A stretch of DNA of 64,000 nucleotides from Ridgeia piscesae. Lineage: Eukaryota; Annelida; Polychaeta; Sabellida; Siboglinidae. The DNA is taken from assembly GCA_025642075.2 (NCBI GenBank), contig JAODUO010000138.1:1-64000 (forward strand), read 5' to 3'. Shown here one piece after another: positions 24,183-36,774 of the stretch (the stretch's first letter is position 1; the number at the start of each line of letters is the position of its first letter). The notes below the pieces were generated by a model, which saw only the letters and a list, made by a program, of their open reading frames with translations, was not told the DNA's origin and did not search any database. A program made the position numbers and the translations under genes.

Positions 24183-24188
24183 AATAAA
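24183..24188 (+). terminator. Candidate polyadenylation signal of the NRIP-like gene
   Basis: AATAAA about 510 bp after the stop codon. No competing canonical hexamer was noticed nearer on this strand. Confidence 0.35.
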
Positions 24189-24647
24189 ATTGGCGATTTG
24201 TTGTTTTGTTGGAAACAGCAGTTAAGCTTAGACTGAGATGCGTGCTAAGCTGAAACAGTGTGTTGTGCCATAAGAACTTACATCATCTTGGTTTTCCAAC
24301 ACCACAATTTTTATTTATTCCCTGCTATCTACCTACTCTTGCGACTGCGTGAGATTGTAAATGGGCCTCATTGGTAAATGAAATTCCGGTGGGTTTAGTA
24401 TGAATATAATTACTATCATCATTAGTTATTATTATTATGAAGAAATACTTCTAAATATTCTTCTTAACTCTTGTCATTGTGTGTAACACTGCCTATAAGA
24501 AGATTTAAATTTCACATAGGAAATTGGCTCCCGTATGTAATTACTGGGGTCTACTTTCAACCCCACACTAAGTGTCTTATAATAAAGATGATTATAATTG
24601 TAGCATTGTATTGGTAATAGTTATTTTGCGAAAAGGTTTCCTTTCGC

Positions 24648-24740
24648 GTACACATGCGCGCACGCAACGCACGCACGCACATACACACACGCGCTCGCGC
24701 GCACACGCACGCACGCACGCACACACACACACACACACAA
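24648..24740. repeat. (GCAC)n/(CA)n microsatellite
   Basis: Mixed CGCACG, CACA and GCGC units. Flanking sequence to 25171 holds no recognised gene. Confidence 0.85.
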
Positions 24741-25025
24741 ACTACAACGGGAATTGCCACACTAAGAATCGTGCCGAAACTATAATATAACCTTACAATA
24801 CTTGTTGGACGTCACGACGACGACTATTGATTGAGGTGAGCTATATCTCTGCAACGTGCCTCTGCAGTGAATGAGGTCAGTGAGCCATTCCACTGTCGTA
24901 GACATCCATGGAGAATGATGCAGCAACAGGAAGTCAGGAACACTTTCCGCTGACAACAGAACAGGACTTCGGCGCTTTCGCAATTCTTCAATGCAAGCGT
25001 ACGCCTCGTACAGATCAAACTTTCA

Positions 25026-25052
25026 TTAATTAATTAATTAATTAATTAATTC
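25026..25052. repeat. (TTAA)n tetranucleotide run
   Basis: About six ATTA units in a row. Confidence 0.9.
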
Positions 25053-25171
25053 AAGACGATTCAGCAGCATCCACAACTCATGGTTGACAGCGGCCGAAAT
25101 GTCGGCGATATAAGAGGTCATCCTCGCTACCCAGGGGTTGTCAACAATACCCTCGGCACTTTCCTTTACAA

Positions 25172-25330
25172 TACTCCTCTTTTAAGCTCCGCCAAAGAAA
25201 TTGCTTACGAGAATTGTGGTCGGTCTCCGGTCATGTGATATAATTTGGGATTATTTTCGACACACGCAGCTCGTGTCATAGGCAATGTTTAAGATGCGAA
25301 TGGGTCGTTATTTGGGGATTTCCACCGGTC
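25172..25330 (+). repeat. Second copy of the interspersed repeat at 6470-6590
   Basis: Matches the reverse complement of 6470-6590, sharing CTCCGGTCATGTGATATAA. An extra segment near 25237-25280 is absent from the other copy. Confidence 0.6.
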
Positions 25331-25504
25331 ATCTTCAAATTGGGGCTGATATTTGTGCTGTTCCCACAGCTGACACAGTAACGAATGGGGAAGTCAATTG
25401 CTATAATTCGCCGCTTACTTCCATAGTTTGGGGAGATGATCAAGCCAGGCGTAGGGCCTACTGTAGCGAGGATGTAAGAGGTTGAATAAACGATCGCCGT
25501 AATA

Positions 25505-27510
25505 CCCTCTATTTCACACAGACCACGATTCCCACGACTCGATACGAATTGATAAATTTTAGGATTCGTAGGTGAATCGTAATCAGTTCGTGAAGTTCTT
25601 AACTGATTCGTATTTATTCGTAGTCAGTTCTTTAAATTCTTGAGCGATCGGGAATTCGTAGCAAAAGTTTTGAGCAGTTCAAAATGTTGGCCACGAAGTC
25701 CCGATTCCAAAAAATCGTAGTTAATTCGTAACAAATTCCACGGCAAATTCGTAGTGCATTCTTAGGCATCGTAACTGAATCGTAATAGATTCGTAGGCAT
25801 TCGTAAAGTATTCTTACATCATTCGGGGATTCGTGAATTCGTGGCTTAATCATGAATTGGCTACGATTCTGTCACGAATCCCACGAATACACGCCGAAGC
25901 AGGTACGAAGCAAGTAAGAATTATCTACTAATTCACGATAGCGTACGAAGCATTCAATTAACATTAATTCCTGCCAGTCTCTCTTGCCATGGAAATGAAC
26001 CTGCTTCACTGTTAAAATAGGCCTTCACATAGTCCCTCATCACTTTGCCCACACTCTGTTGTGTGCCTGGGATGGGGTATCTCCTCCACCTGTTGGTCTC
26101 CCTCCATGCACCAGGGATGATGTTGTGGCCCTCATCCTCCCGGTCCACCTCTGCATTTGCAATGGCAGGGAACCTGATCCTCAGTAAGTTGTGGAGGATG
26201 ACTCCTGTCTCCACCAGTAACCGCCACATCAGGTCCTTGTTCCAGGGTGCCCAGGAAGCATCTCCATCTGTTGGCCAGTATTCCGAAACCATTCTCCACC
26301 ACACGTCTGCCCCTGGAAATGCTGTAGTTGGCCACCATCATGTCATTGTCCAGACCCCTCCTGCCATAGGGTTTCTGTCAGGGAAGTTAATGGTGTTGTC
26401 GTCTATGCACTCTTTCAGTTCGATGACCTTCTCCACCAGTGTCTATCCAGATAAACTTTTCATCTGCACCCACCAGGGCCAGCAACACAACGGAGAAGCA
26501 TTTGTATTTGTAGAACACACTGCCTGAGTTGTGTGGTTTCCTGATGGCTATGTGCTTGCCATCCAAGGCCCCCAGGGCATGAGGAACATTCCACCGGTCT
26601 TGGAACTGCTGGGCAATGGCCTTCCAGTCCTCCTGTGTCCTTGGCAGTGGCATGACTTCATCCATCAGCTCCTGTATGATGGCCTGACAGACTTCCTGCA
26701 CACTCCATACCACTGAGCTGTAGCCACATCGGAAGTCATACTGGAGTGTGTGATACCGGTCTCCTGTAGCCAGGTGTCTGAGGGTCATGGCCTGCTTTAA
26801 TCCGGCATCTAGGGCTGGTGTCATGTGGGTGTCCCTCCTCTGGATGACTGGGCTAATCCTGTTGAGTCGCTCATCAAACATGTGGGGTGGCAGTCTCACA
26901 TAGTTGGCAAAGGCATTCTCATCTTCCACCCTCAGCTCAAGCATCAGTCTGTTGTAGTGACCATATTCTAGCCTTCTAGCTGGTGTCAGCCACGGTCTAA
27001 CCCACCACCAGGGGCTCTTCTCCTTCTTCGTCGAAGCAGTCTTCTTCTAGCTGTTATCAGAAGCTGGTGTTGATGCTCCAGTTCCAGGGCCAGTACTACA
27101 GCAGCTCTACGTTGAACATCAGTTTGGGAGCTGATGCCCAACAGGGGTGAGGGCCTTTTTATACCTCTCTTGAGGGAAAATCCCCTCGAATTGTCAAGAA
27201 TAGTCAATAATTCAATTTTAATCGTACCTGATTCGTGGATGCATTCGGCATATTCTTAACTGATTCGTAACTGATTCATATACGTTCGTGCAGTATTCGT
27301 AATCGATTCTTGTAAATCGTAGTGAATTCTTGACAATATTTGACCGATTCGAGCCGAATCCCACGAATATTCATAACTCTATCGTACCTGTGTCGTAACA
27401 GAATCGTAGAGCGTCACGATTTAGACAAACAAATTGCTAAATTCCACGAATTCTAAAATGTATCAATTCTTGGCAATTCTTGGGAATCGTGGTCTGTGTG
27501 GAATAGGGGC
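25505..27510 (-). mobile_element. PIF/Harbinger DNA transposon, full length but inactive
   Basis: Both ends are visible. Left CCCTCTATTT and right (reversed) GCCCCTATTC are each followed by the shared 20-mer CACACAGACCACGATTCCCA, and similarity then continues to ATTTTAG-ATTCGTGG-type sequence. The trinucleotide ATA flanks both sides (25502-25504 and 27511-27513), matching the 3-bp target duplication of this superfamily. The roughly 2-kb element holds one transposase-like gene on the minus strand. Both subterminal regions (about 25560-25930 and 27215-27480) are crowded with ATTCGTA/AATCGTA heptamers. No second (Myb-like) ORF was recognised. Confidence 0.9.
25954..27000 (-). pseudogene. Harbinger (HARBI1/DDE_Tnp_4-like) transposase pseudogene
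   Basis: Reading down the minus strand: WLTPARRLEYGHYNRLMLEL, then RVEDENAFANYVRLPPHMFDE, GALDGKHIAIRKP (first catalytic Asp, frame of 26944-26387), and KFIWIDTG (second Asp). A shift leads to ELKECIDDNTINFP; another frame holds [20 protein letters not shown] (catalytic Glu). A further shift leads to [20 protein letters not shown]. These are the D-D-E motifs of the family in the correct order, broken by at least three frameshifts, so no active transposase can be made. The N-terminal part before EYGHY also lies in another frame. Pseudogenisation looks recent because the residues are otherwise well kept. Confidence 0.9.
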
Positions 27511-27513
27511 ATA

Positions 27514-29196
27514 ACTGTTAACACTACGACGACAGGCTTGGATGGACTCCCGACAGAGGTTCACGTAGTTTTGTTTACGTATTACGTATACATATAATAG
27601 ACATGCCGACTGACGATGATACTGAGAATTTAGCAAACTGGCGCATGACTTCAAAGAGGCGTTCATTGTGAATATCTCTAAAGGTAGCCAAAATTTACAT
27701 AATTTCAGCAACTACCGCAGTTTGTGTATGTATGTACACTGCAGGTAGGAGCAAGCATAATGACGCCCTGTCGGGAATCACAGTGTTGATTTCTCCCATT
27801 GCGCAGCACGACTGACGTTGCTGTCACCATAAGTGAGGCTGCTGGGGGCACGTGGGGCAGCGACGCCTTTCAATTCTCAATGTTAAAAGATAGGACATCA
27901 TTTTGTTTTTGGTTGTAATAATTGGACTGTTCCCAAATCATGTTTATAGTTTCATATTCCGAAGAATGATTACAAGGAGTGCGACACTTTGCCGGTAAGA
28001 ATGATCACGGAAATCGTGCATTTTAATAGAATTATTATGGTGGTTGCCATAGCATCGGAAGGTACATGTGTTTGGCTATCTTAACAAGTAATGAAGAATG
28101 CCATCTTTTGCGAAGTACAACCTGTTTGGGGGCAATTTTGTACATGTGTTATGATTATGTGCATTTAGACAACTTGCCAGATATAAGTGCTTATCGAATT
28201 GTAATAATATAATGTAATAGTCAAGGTTTTTTTTATCACGAGCAATAATCCGTTGTATAGATTTTGATTATAGTTTTAACACCCATTATTACATATTTGT
28301 TAATCATATTATGTAACACATATGACATATTAAAATGTAATTTAATGCTATAAAGATATATTTTACTATCACTAAATCTATAAAATGCAAATCGGATATA
28401 AGACGCATACGACGTAATAATTATTGTTAATACAATTTGCGCTATGTAAATCGCTGTGTCTATGACAGTGACATGTGGTCAACTCAAAATTATATCGGAC
28501 AGTTAAGCTAAGAAAGGCATAACACAAGATATTAATTACCTGATTTTTTAAAATGATATAACATAAACCAAGTTGATGTCTACACTGTATATTTTATCAA
28601 CTTTTGCGTTTACGTAAATCTGCCATCCGAGCGGTATTAATGGCATCCAGTCATATAACTATACTGCTAAAACGATTGTCATAATATATCCCCAATCGCT
28701 TTAGTTTATTTTCATCAGTCGGATACTACAACTGTCATCAGTCGTTAGAATATCATTCTTATAAGTTATATAACATGTCCCCAGTCAAACTCCGCGCGAC
28801 TTGAACTGATTGGGGACAGGACACAATAATGCTATTCTGATGACGGACGACAGTTATAATTTCTGACTGATGAATACTAGGTAAATTAGGTCATACATAC
28901 CTTCTGTTATAGCTTTTTTTAATCTTAAATGTCCAATTTAATATTGAGTTTTCCACACTGTTATAGACATATAGCGATTTACGGAGCGCAGATAGTATAC
29001 ACGATTTTAAGCCGTGTGTGTCTTTTACGGGTATTTTACGGGATTTACATTTAACTTTATTGTACATTATGGTTTCACGACAGTTCAAAAAACACTTATA
29101 TCTGACAAGCTGCTTAAATGCACATCATCATAAAATATGTATACATTTGCCTCAAAACACGTTGTACTGTGCGAAAGATAACATTCTTTATTACTT
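27514..29196. other. No feature recognised
   Basis: AT-rich sequence without convincing exon, RNA gene or repeat. Confidence 0.5.
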
Positions 29197-29231
29197 GTCT
29201 ACCGGCAGAGCCAGAGCTAATACTACAGCTA

Positions 29232-29480
29232 TTAGGTAGGAGCTGGGTTACTCCTCCCCCTCGATGGAACCAAACGCTCACATTATCTCGCTCAATCTCG
29301 GACGTCTCGTCGTTTAGTATGGTATCTTTTTAAAGTTGGGGCTCTTCAACACACAACGCCCTCACACGGATGGGATTAAAACTTAAAACAGACACCGTAC
29401 TAAACGGCGAGACGGCCGATATTGAGCGAAATCTGCGCGCGTTTGGTCCCATCGGGGGGAGTGCCCCAGCTCCTATCTAA
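29232..29480. mobile_element. Short fold-back (MITE-like) element
   Basis: Left arm from TTAGGTAGGAGCTGGG and the reversed right arm from TTAGATAGGAGCTGGG match over about 110 bp, sharing CGCTCAAT, GTCTCG and CGTTTAGTA strings. The two halves meet with almost no spacer. CAGCT lies just outside both ends and may be an imperfect target duplication. There is no coding sequence. Confidence 0.7.
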
Positions 29481-29520
29481 CAGCTCTGCCTCTGTCGATA
29501 CATGTTCGGGATGACGTTGT

Positions 29521-29873
29521 CGCGCTTACATTATTCCGATCGTTAAATACTTTCCAATTGACGTTTCTGCGCATGCGTAGTAAATTAAAAATCATCAATG
29601 TGCACCGTATAAATGTCACGGGCTGTTAATTCGTTAACTCTCCTGTGATGATTACTGTGAAGAATTGTTTAACAATCGTGTTTTAATACAATAAAATCTT
29701 ACGTTTGTTTAAATCACTAGAAATTATATACATCCTAACGAACAACCCGTAGTATGTATACCATAAATGCATTGTCCTTGTGCTGCGCATTTATGATTTT
29801 ATATTTATCGCGCATGCGCAGAAACGTTAATCGGAAGTCGAAACGTTTATAACGCCGGAAAAGTGTAAGCGCT
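29521..29873. mobile_element. Palindromic MITE-like element, copy B (inverted relative to copy A)
   Basis: Same family as 6619-7084 but in the opposite orientation. Its right arm (reversed) shares GGTTGTTCGTTAGGATGTAT with the left arm of copy A, and its inner part (reversed) shares CTTCACAGTAATCATCACAG. Both ends read GCGCTTACA. Copy B is about 110 bp shorter. It sits about 40 bp from the fold-back element at 29232-29480. Confidence 0.75.
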
Positions 29874-30181
29874 ACATTCGTCAACGTGATTACAAATAAG
29901 GATGACGTCACTTCATAATAACGCCGCGCTAGCCTGATTCCTACAACTATTGTTACCCATTGCGAGAACGAACTTAGCAAATCATACAAAAATTAAACGT
30001 TGATATTTAGCAAAATAAATATGATCCGCTTATGTTGCATAATGTCAGAACACACATTCGTCTACAAGTCAAGAGACTGCGAATATGTGACGTCATAAAC
30101 AATGCTCGATAACGATAGAGCGGGCAACGGCATACAGTTAAATTAATCGATCTTCATCGAGGCGGGGAATGAGGCAATTCA

Positions 30182-30660
30182 AGGACAACAGTTGCAAGGA
30201 GACGCGCGAACATTTCGCAGATGAGTTCAGCTTAATATTTATAATGTTTATTTGACGTTTATGTCAGTTCAGATTCGACATTCCACATGGAACCGTAGGG
30301 AGAGCGTACGCTAGCATGGAGCCAGATAAACAATCGCAAAGTCAAACCAACAACGGAGAATATTTGCTAGAAGTTATACGAACATTTAACAGATACGTTC
30401 AGCTTAGCACTAATTGTTTGTTTACCTTTTGGGCCAGTTTAGCTTCAGCCTTCAATGTTCGACCTACAATAGTAGTTAGGGCACATGATTAAGAGCACGT
30501 AACAGTCGGAAAATCACACCAACAACGTCACTGACAGTGACACAGGAGAACAGTTGCAAGATGTTATACGAATATATGATATAACTGATACATTCAGCTA
30601 TGTATTTACAACTTATTAAAATTTTAATGTTGGTGCCAGATCAGTCTTGATCTTCTACTG
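30182..30660. repeat. Degenerate tandem repeat, three units of ~173-189 bp
   Basis: Units start near 30182, 30355 and 30544, each with GGA(C/G)AA-x-TTGC, then ATACGAA-like, then ATTCAGCT(T/A) and a TTGT-rich stretch. Divergence is high, so the array is old. No coding potential was seen. Confidence 0.55.
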
Positions 30661-30837
30661 GACAACTGATTAGCCAGTTATCAAGTATTGTATTACGGAG
30701 ATAAACAAAGTGGTAGAGCTATCCCACACCCTCTCTTCATGTTTACGAAGCATGGTTTGATGGTCAGCGTGTATGGTCTGGGGCAATACTGAGTCACTTA
30801 CCATGCATTCGTCCACCATGGCCATGCATCCACATTC

Positions 30838-30960
30838 ACCCAACGCTCCATTGACACATCGATCCACCCATCCATCCATCTAACAGTCCACTCACTCCAT
30901 CCGTCCAATGGTGCATCCATCCATCCAACGGTCCACTCAGTCGCCCACCTGCCCGTCTGC
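30838..30960. repeat. CCAT-rich degenerate repeat
   Basis: ATCCATCCA-type units related to the array at 31355-31890. Confidence 0.7.
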
Positions 30961-31354
30961 CCTCCCTCCCCGGTCTGCCTCTCGTCTGTCCACCAGGAAA
31001 GTGAGGTAGTTTTTACAGCTGCCACTAGTGAAGGGTATTCCTTCTTCTCATCAAGTTGAGGACTTTTACGAAAGTGGCTGGCTGGCGCTGGCTGGCTGGC
31101 TAGTCGGTTGCTTGGTTGGTACATTCGATGGTTGGTTTGTTGCTTCCCTTTTTGTTTGTTTGGTTGATTGTTCAGCGGTTTGGTAGGTTTGTTGCTAGTT
31201 TGTTTGTTTCTTTGATTGATTGTTCGATTGCTTTGTTTGTTGGTTGATTGATTGTTTGATTAATGAGTTTGCTGGTTGGTTGCTTGGTCGTGTTGTGTTG
31301 CATGAAATGATTCTCATAAAGTGGTATATAGCTGCATGACACATCCTGGCCACA

Positions 31355-31890
31355 CATGGCCTGGGACAACACATCATCCTTCCACCTGCGCATCCATCCA
31401 TCCATTCACCCACACTTCCATCCATCCATTCACCCATGCATTCCTCCATCCATTCTCCCATGCATCCATTCATTCACCCACCCATTCATCCATCCATTCT
31501 CCCATGCATCTATTCACCCACACACCAATTCACCCACACATCCATCCATTCATTCTCTCACACATCCATGCATCCATTCACCTACGCATCAATCCATTCT
31601 CCCATGCATCCATCCACCCACATACTAATTCATCCATTCACCCACCCACGCATCCATCCATTCTCCCACACATCCATTCACCCATGCATCCATCCATCCA
31701 TTCACCTACACACCAATCCATCCATTCACCCACAAGCCAATCCACCAATTCACCCACACATCCATCCATTCTCCCACCGAGCCATCCATTCACCCTTGCA
31801 TCAAATCCATCAATTCACACATGCATCCATCCATCCCACGCCCACCCGCTTTTCCGTTGGCCCACGCATCCATCCATTCGTCATTCCATG
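31355..31890. repeat. (CCAT)n-derived array, C-rich strand on plus
   Basis: Irregular units such as CATCCATCCATTCACCCACA and CATTCTCCCATG. Complementary to the array at 32562-33956. Confidence 0.9.
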
Positions 31891-32039
31891 GCCGCCTTGC
31901 CTCTCTAAGGGAATGTGTAATAGTTGAAGGTAACACACAAAAGAAGTTTGGTAATAGTGGGGAGTGCTTCTTCGTCTTCCAAACGCCACATGTGGTGATC
32001 TCATCAAGGTGTACAGCACAAAAATAACTGCAAACATTA

Positions 32040-32477
32040 GGCTGCAATGCTAAGTAAAATAGATTAAAAGTATGGCAGTAATCATTCAGTCTGGGATTTC
32101 AGTGGTTAAGATATAAATTTCCTGACGAATGGGTTAACTGGGGATCAACTGGGGTCACTTCAGAAGTGGCCACAGAGACTCTGGTGGTGCAGGAGAAACC
32201 CCTGCCGCAACTACCTCGCATAGACTCGCTTCCGGGCTCTTAGCTTAGAATGTCTTTAACTTCACAAATGAAGCCAATGGTAGTTAGAAAACTAAAGATA
32301 AATCGGAAGTGAGTCTATGTTTGGCAAGTGCCCAGTTTGAGCAGATAATACGGTTTCTCGCCATTGCACACAAGCTTCTATCTAAACCTTAGAGGTAGTT
32401 TTAAAATAACTAGATATATAATAACAGTTAATCATTTTTATTTTGTGTAATGTGCAACTGTTTAGGTTTAGGTTAGT
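32040..32477. other. Spacer between opposed arrays
   Basis: No gene. Contains a small inverted repeat: CATAGACTCGCTTCCGG near 32219 and its near complement TCGGAAGTGAGTCTATG near 32303. Confidence 0.5.
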
Positions 32478-32481
32478 TGTT

Positions 32482-32535
<54 letters not shown>
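32478..32535. repeat. (GGCT)n microsatellite
   Basis: About 14 pure GGCT units. Confidence 0.97.
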
Positions 32536-32536
<1 letters not shown>

Positions 32537-32561
32537 TAGTTGTTTAGGTTTTATATGATAG

Positions 32562-33956
32562 TTGTTGGATGGAAGGATGGATGCATGGATGAATGGATGG
32601 ATGGAAGTGTGAGTGAATGGATGGATGTGTGGGAGAATGGATGGATGGATGTGTGGACAGTGTGGGTAAATGGATGGATGGAAGTGTGGGTGAGTGGATG
32701 GATGGAAGTGTGAGTGAATGGATGGATGTGTGGGAGAATGGATGGATGGATGTGTGGACAGTGTGGTAAATGGATGGATGGATGGAAGTGTGGGTGAGTG
32801 GATGGATGGAAGTGGGTGAATGGATAGATGCATGGGAGAATGGATGGATGGATACGTGGGTGAATGGATGGATGGAAATGTGGGGGAATGGATGGATGCA
32901 TGGGTGAATGGATGGAAGTGTTGGTGAATAAATGGATGCGTGGGAGAATGGATGGATGCATGGATGGATGGGTGGATGGAAGTGTGGGTGGATGGATGGA
33001 TGGAAGTGTGGGTGAATGGATGGATGTATGCATGGGTGAATGGATGGATGGAAGTGTGGGAGTATGGATAGATGTGTGGGAGAATGGATGAATGGATGCG
33101 TGGACAGTGTGGGTAAATGGATGGATAGAAGTGTGGGTGAGTAGATGGATGGAAGTGTGGGTGAATGGATAAATGCATGGGAGAATGGATGGATAGATGT
33201 GTGGGAGAATGGATGGATGGATGCATGGAAATGTGGGAGGATGGATGGATGGATGGATGGATGCGTGGGTGAATGGATGGATGGAAATGTGGGGGAATGG
33301 ATGGATGCATCTCAGACTGGCAACGGGGAATGGATGGATGGAAGTATGGGTGAATGGATTCAAGTGTTGGTGAATGAATGGATGCGTGGGAGGATGGGTG
33401 GATGGATGCATGGAAGTGTGGGTGGATGGAAGTGTGGGTGAATGGATGGATGGAAGTGTGGGAGTATGGATGGATGTGTGGGAGAATGGATGGATGGAAG
33501 TGTGTGTGAGTGGATGAATGGAAGTGTGGGTGAGTGGATGGATGGAAGTTTGGGTGAATGGATAAATGCATGGGAGAATGGATGGATAGATGTGTGGGAG
33601 AATGGATGGATGCATGGGTGAATGGAAGTGTGGGAGGATGGATGGATGCGTGAGTGAATGGATGGATGCATGGGTGAATGGATGGAAGTGTTGGTGAATG
33701 AATGGATGCGTTGGAGAATGGATGGGTGGGTGGGTGGATGGATGCGTGCATGGGTGGATGGATGGAAGTGTGGGTGAATGGATGGATGTGTGGGAGAATG
33801 GATGGATGCGTGGGAGAATGGATGGATGTATGCGTGGGAGAATGTATGGATGTGTGGGTGAATGGATGGATGCGTGGGAGAATGGATGGATGGATGCGTG
33901 GGTGAATGGAAGTATGGGTGAATGGATGGATGTGTGGGAGAATGGATGGATGTGTA
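32562..33956. repeat. (GGAT)n-derived array, G-rich strand on plus
   Basis: Units such as ATGGATGGATGGAAGTGTGG and GTGGGAGAATGG, grouped in irregular larger blocks. Open frames of over 400 codons on the minus strand (His/Pro/Ser/Ile) arise from the repeat and do not continue into exons. Confidence 0.95.
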
Positions 33957-36127
33957 CAGTGGTGATTTTACATCCCATTTATATATGTATGAGTATAGTA
34001 AAGAGACTACGGTGTGTGGTAACTGGAATCAAGGCAAGAGCGAAGACGAGGAAGATGATTTAAATGAAGACTGACGAAGCGTTGTATGTAAATAGAAAGA
34101 TCGGCCCGTCTGAGATGTGCTCCTTTTGAAAACGGACCAATGACCAGTGAACATCTACTGCAGCAGTGTCCACTACAGAATGACCATAGGCGACACACAT
34201 GGCCAGGTGCCACCCTTGAAGGATAACATGTATCAAGATCTCCAGACAGAGAAGACAGCGAGGGCGACAGACGTTCCCGTCTATAGTGATTGGCAATAAA
34301 GAAGAGATGTAGAGGAAGATTAGCAATAGCTAAGAAATTGAGAAATATATGTTTAGCGACAGGGTTAATACGTATATAAACTAATACAATCCTCGTGTGC
34401 ATTGGCTTGATGCCGGGGGACCACGTACCATGGAGTGGCCTTGATCTCTGTTTTTTTTTTTCTTATCAACACAATCGGTAGCATCTTTTTTGTTATCTTG
34501 CTTAAAACGTACTCTTGGCTGGTTCCAAAAACTCAAGTAGTGTTGTGTTTCAGGAGAACAACCTACAAGGCGTCACCAGGATGGAGAGAAGCTCGCCAGA
34601 CTCGCTGGAAAACACATGCACCCTGTCGAATAGAAGTGGTGGGTGCAACAGTCCACCTAAGTGCAGTCGAATGGCTGCGATAACGGCACCTTCGGTGGTG
34701 CACAGGACAGTCCGCAAACAAGGAAGGACGACCTCTAAGAATGATGCTTTCTTGGTGAACTAATGAAACACTCATTGGAAATGTGCTATTGTAAAGAATT
34801 TCAGTACACGGACTAGTCAGCATAACGACTAGGAACTGTTTTACGCCATCGACATTTGCGAAGTCATACTGGGATACATCATCAATTATCGCATTGGAAA
34901 AGCCGGTGTACACTTTTGGTACATCGTGCAAATTGATTGTCATTTTATGCGTAGCTTGCATGAATAAAACATTGTGTAACTCTACCTTGTTGCAATGTTC
35001 ACAATTTATACGTTTGCACAATGTATTCGAATTAAGCATATATGAAGTTGCAACACTGAAGTAAAGACCATGTCTAGGCTGATGTGATTAACATGCAGGT
35101 TGCAATATTGTTGCAACAGAAAACAAGGGGCCTACCAAGAACAGAAACTCTGGTCAAACCGGACGTCATGTCACCAGTATCACTGTATACTGAAATTACA
35201 TAATTATAACCACAGATCTTCATTTCGCGTTAGGTGTGTGCGTGCGTGCGTGCTTTCATGCAAGCATGCATATGTGTGGATTCGTTCGCACCCTATGAAG
35301 TCCAGGCCTGGAAACATCTCATGGAAGAGAAGTATGCAAATGTTGATTCGAGTCCCCATCTATGTGGTTCCACAGAGGGTAGTGGGAAACCTATGTGTGA
35401 TTGTAAATTCATCATAACATTCACTAACTGATTTTGTTCAATTTATTCATCTTATTTCGTGGGATTCTATTACAGTTCATTTCGTTTTTATTTTGTTCAA
35501 TTTCGATTCAATTTTTGATTTATTCAACAGTGATTAAATTTAGAATTGAACCTAGGTGTGGTAACAACATAAGACTGCCGACTGGTGATCAATGAACATG
35601 ACATATACATCTGATCACCGAGTTTATGTTGAGTACAGTATAACTTCAGCATTAGGGTCACCTATGGGATGGGCAAAAGTCGCCCTTATAGTAAGGTGGC
35701 CCTATAGCTGATGCATCATGACAATTTGGAAAGTATACATATGATTTTAATAGCCATGCATATTAGACAAATACAATGTTGACAGTTGCAGTGTCGGAAG
35801 TATTTCTGTTCAACTCAGATCTGTCCCGACACGTCTCATCATCACTGCCATTATATTGGAAATCTGTGCGTACTGCCATTAATTCAGCCTGCCTCACTAA
35901 TAGCGCCAATGAAACATGGTTTGATGAAAGCAGATGTTTTGTTTATGACAAGTAATTTGACCTTCAGTATCTCCCAATGGGCGGCAGCAAATAGGAGATG
36001 GCGGGAGAGTGAATCCTCGGTCACCAGGCAGAAGAAATATTTGGTTATCATTTGAATATGTTTCAAACTGTTAACGTTGTTATGGGCTTACTTATCACAG
36101 TTTGGGGTACATTGGGCCATCAACATA
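33957..36127. other. Intergenic, no gene recognised
   Basis: Several short open frames without similarity that I recognise and without supporting splice context. Confidence 0.45.
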
Positions 36128-36133
36128 TTTATT
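36128..36133 (-). terminator. Candidate polyadenylation signal of RNF141
   Basis: TTTATT on plus, that is AATAAA on minus, about 640 bp beyond the stop codon. Confidence 0.35.
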
Positions 36134-36774
36134 CTGTTCTTAAGAACAGTGTATTAATTAATAAATAAAACATAGGCTGCCCGACATTAATAAATATACA
36201 AACCATTACGAACCTGCATAATGTGTACAAAGACTGGAATTTGGCATTTGCCTTATTAAGCCTAATAATATGCCAAGTTGCCAACTATGCAATGTTTGTT
36301 ATTTCTTATATAATTATCCCGACTCAGTGATTGCTCATGTTAATTAATGTGCAGATTAGCACAATACAAAGGAAAATAAGTTTTCCCAGATATGTACATT
36401 ACCTAACAAAACGGCTATGTCACTGACTGTCTATGCGACAGAACTACGGACTTCAATTAACGCCTTGGTTGTTACGGTACTCTGACAATATGACACACAT
36501 TATTACTTGATTTATGTTCTTATATTCTCTTGAGACCATTTATGAATTGATGAAACTCCTTCGAGTTTTACAGTAAGGTGAGTAAATGACCAGAAATTAA
36601 TTTCGCTTCAGTGCACCAGGTAACTCCTTTCAAACCAGGCACATATATATCAAGCTACAAGCCATGCATATTTACATTGTACTAAAAACTGAATGTGCGT
36701 CTGCTCGATCCACAAGCATCACATTGTTCCTGGCTGGTAATCAGTCCTAGAGCTACACGGGGTGACAAGGCAAC

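Noticed and set aside
26045..26716. Plus-strand frames across the Harbinger element
   Set aside because: They are opposite-strand shadows of the transposase pseudogene.
32468..33978. His/Pro/Ser/Ile-rich proteins of 400-475 aa on the minus strand
   Set aside because: Generated by the GGAT-derived array; overlapping frames are equally open.
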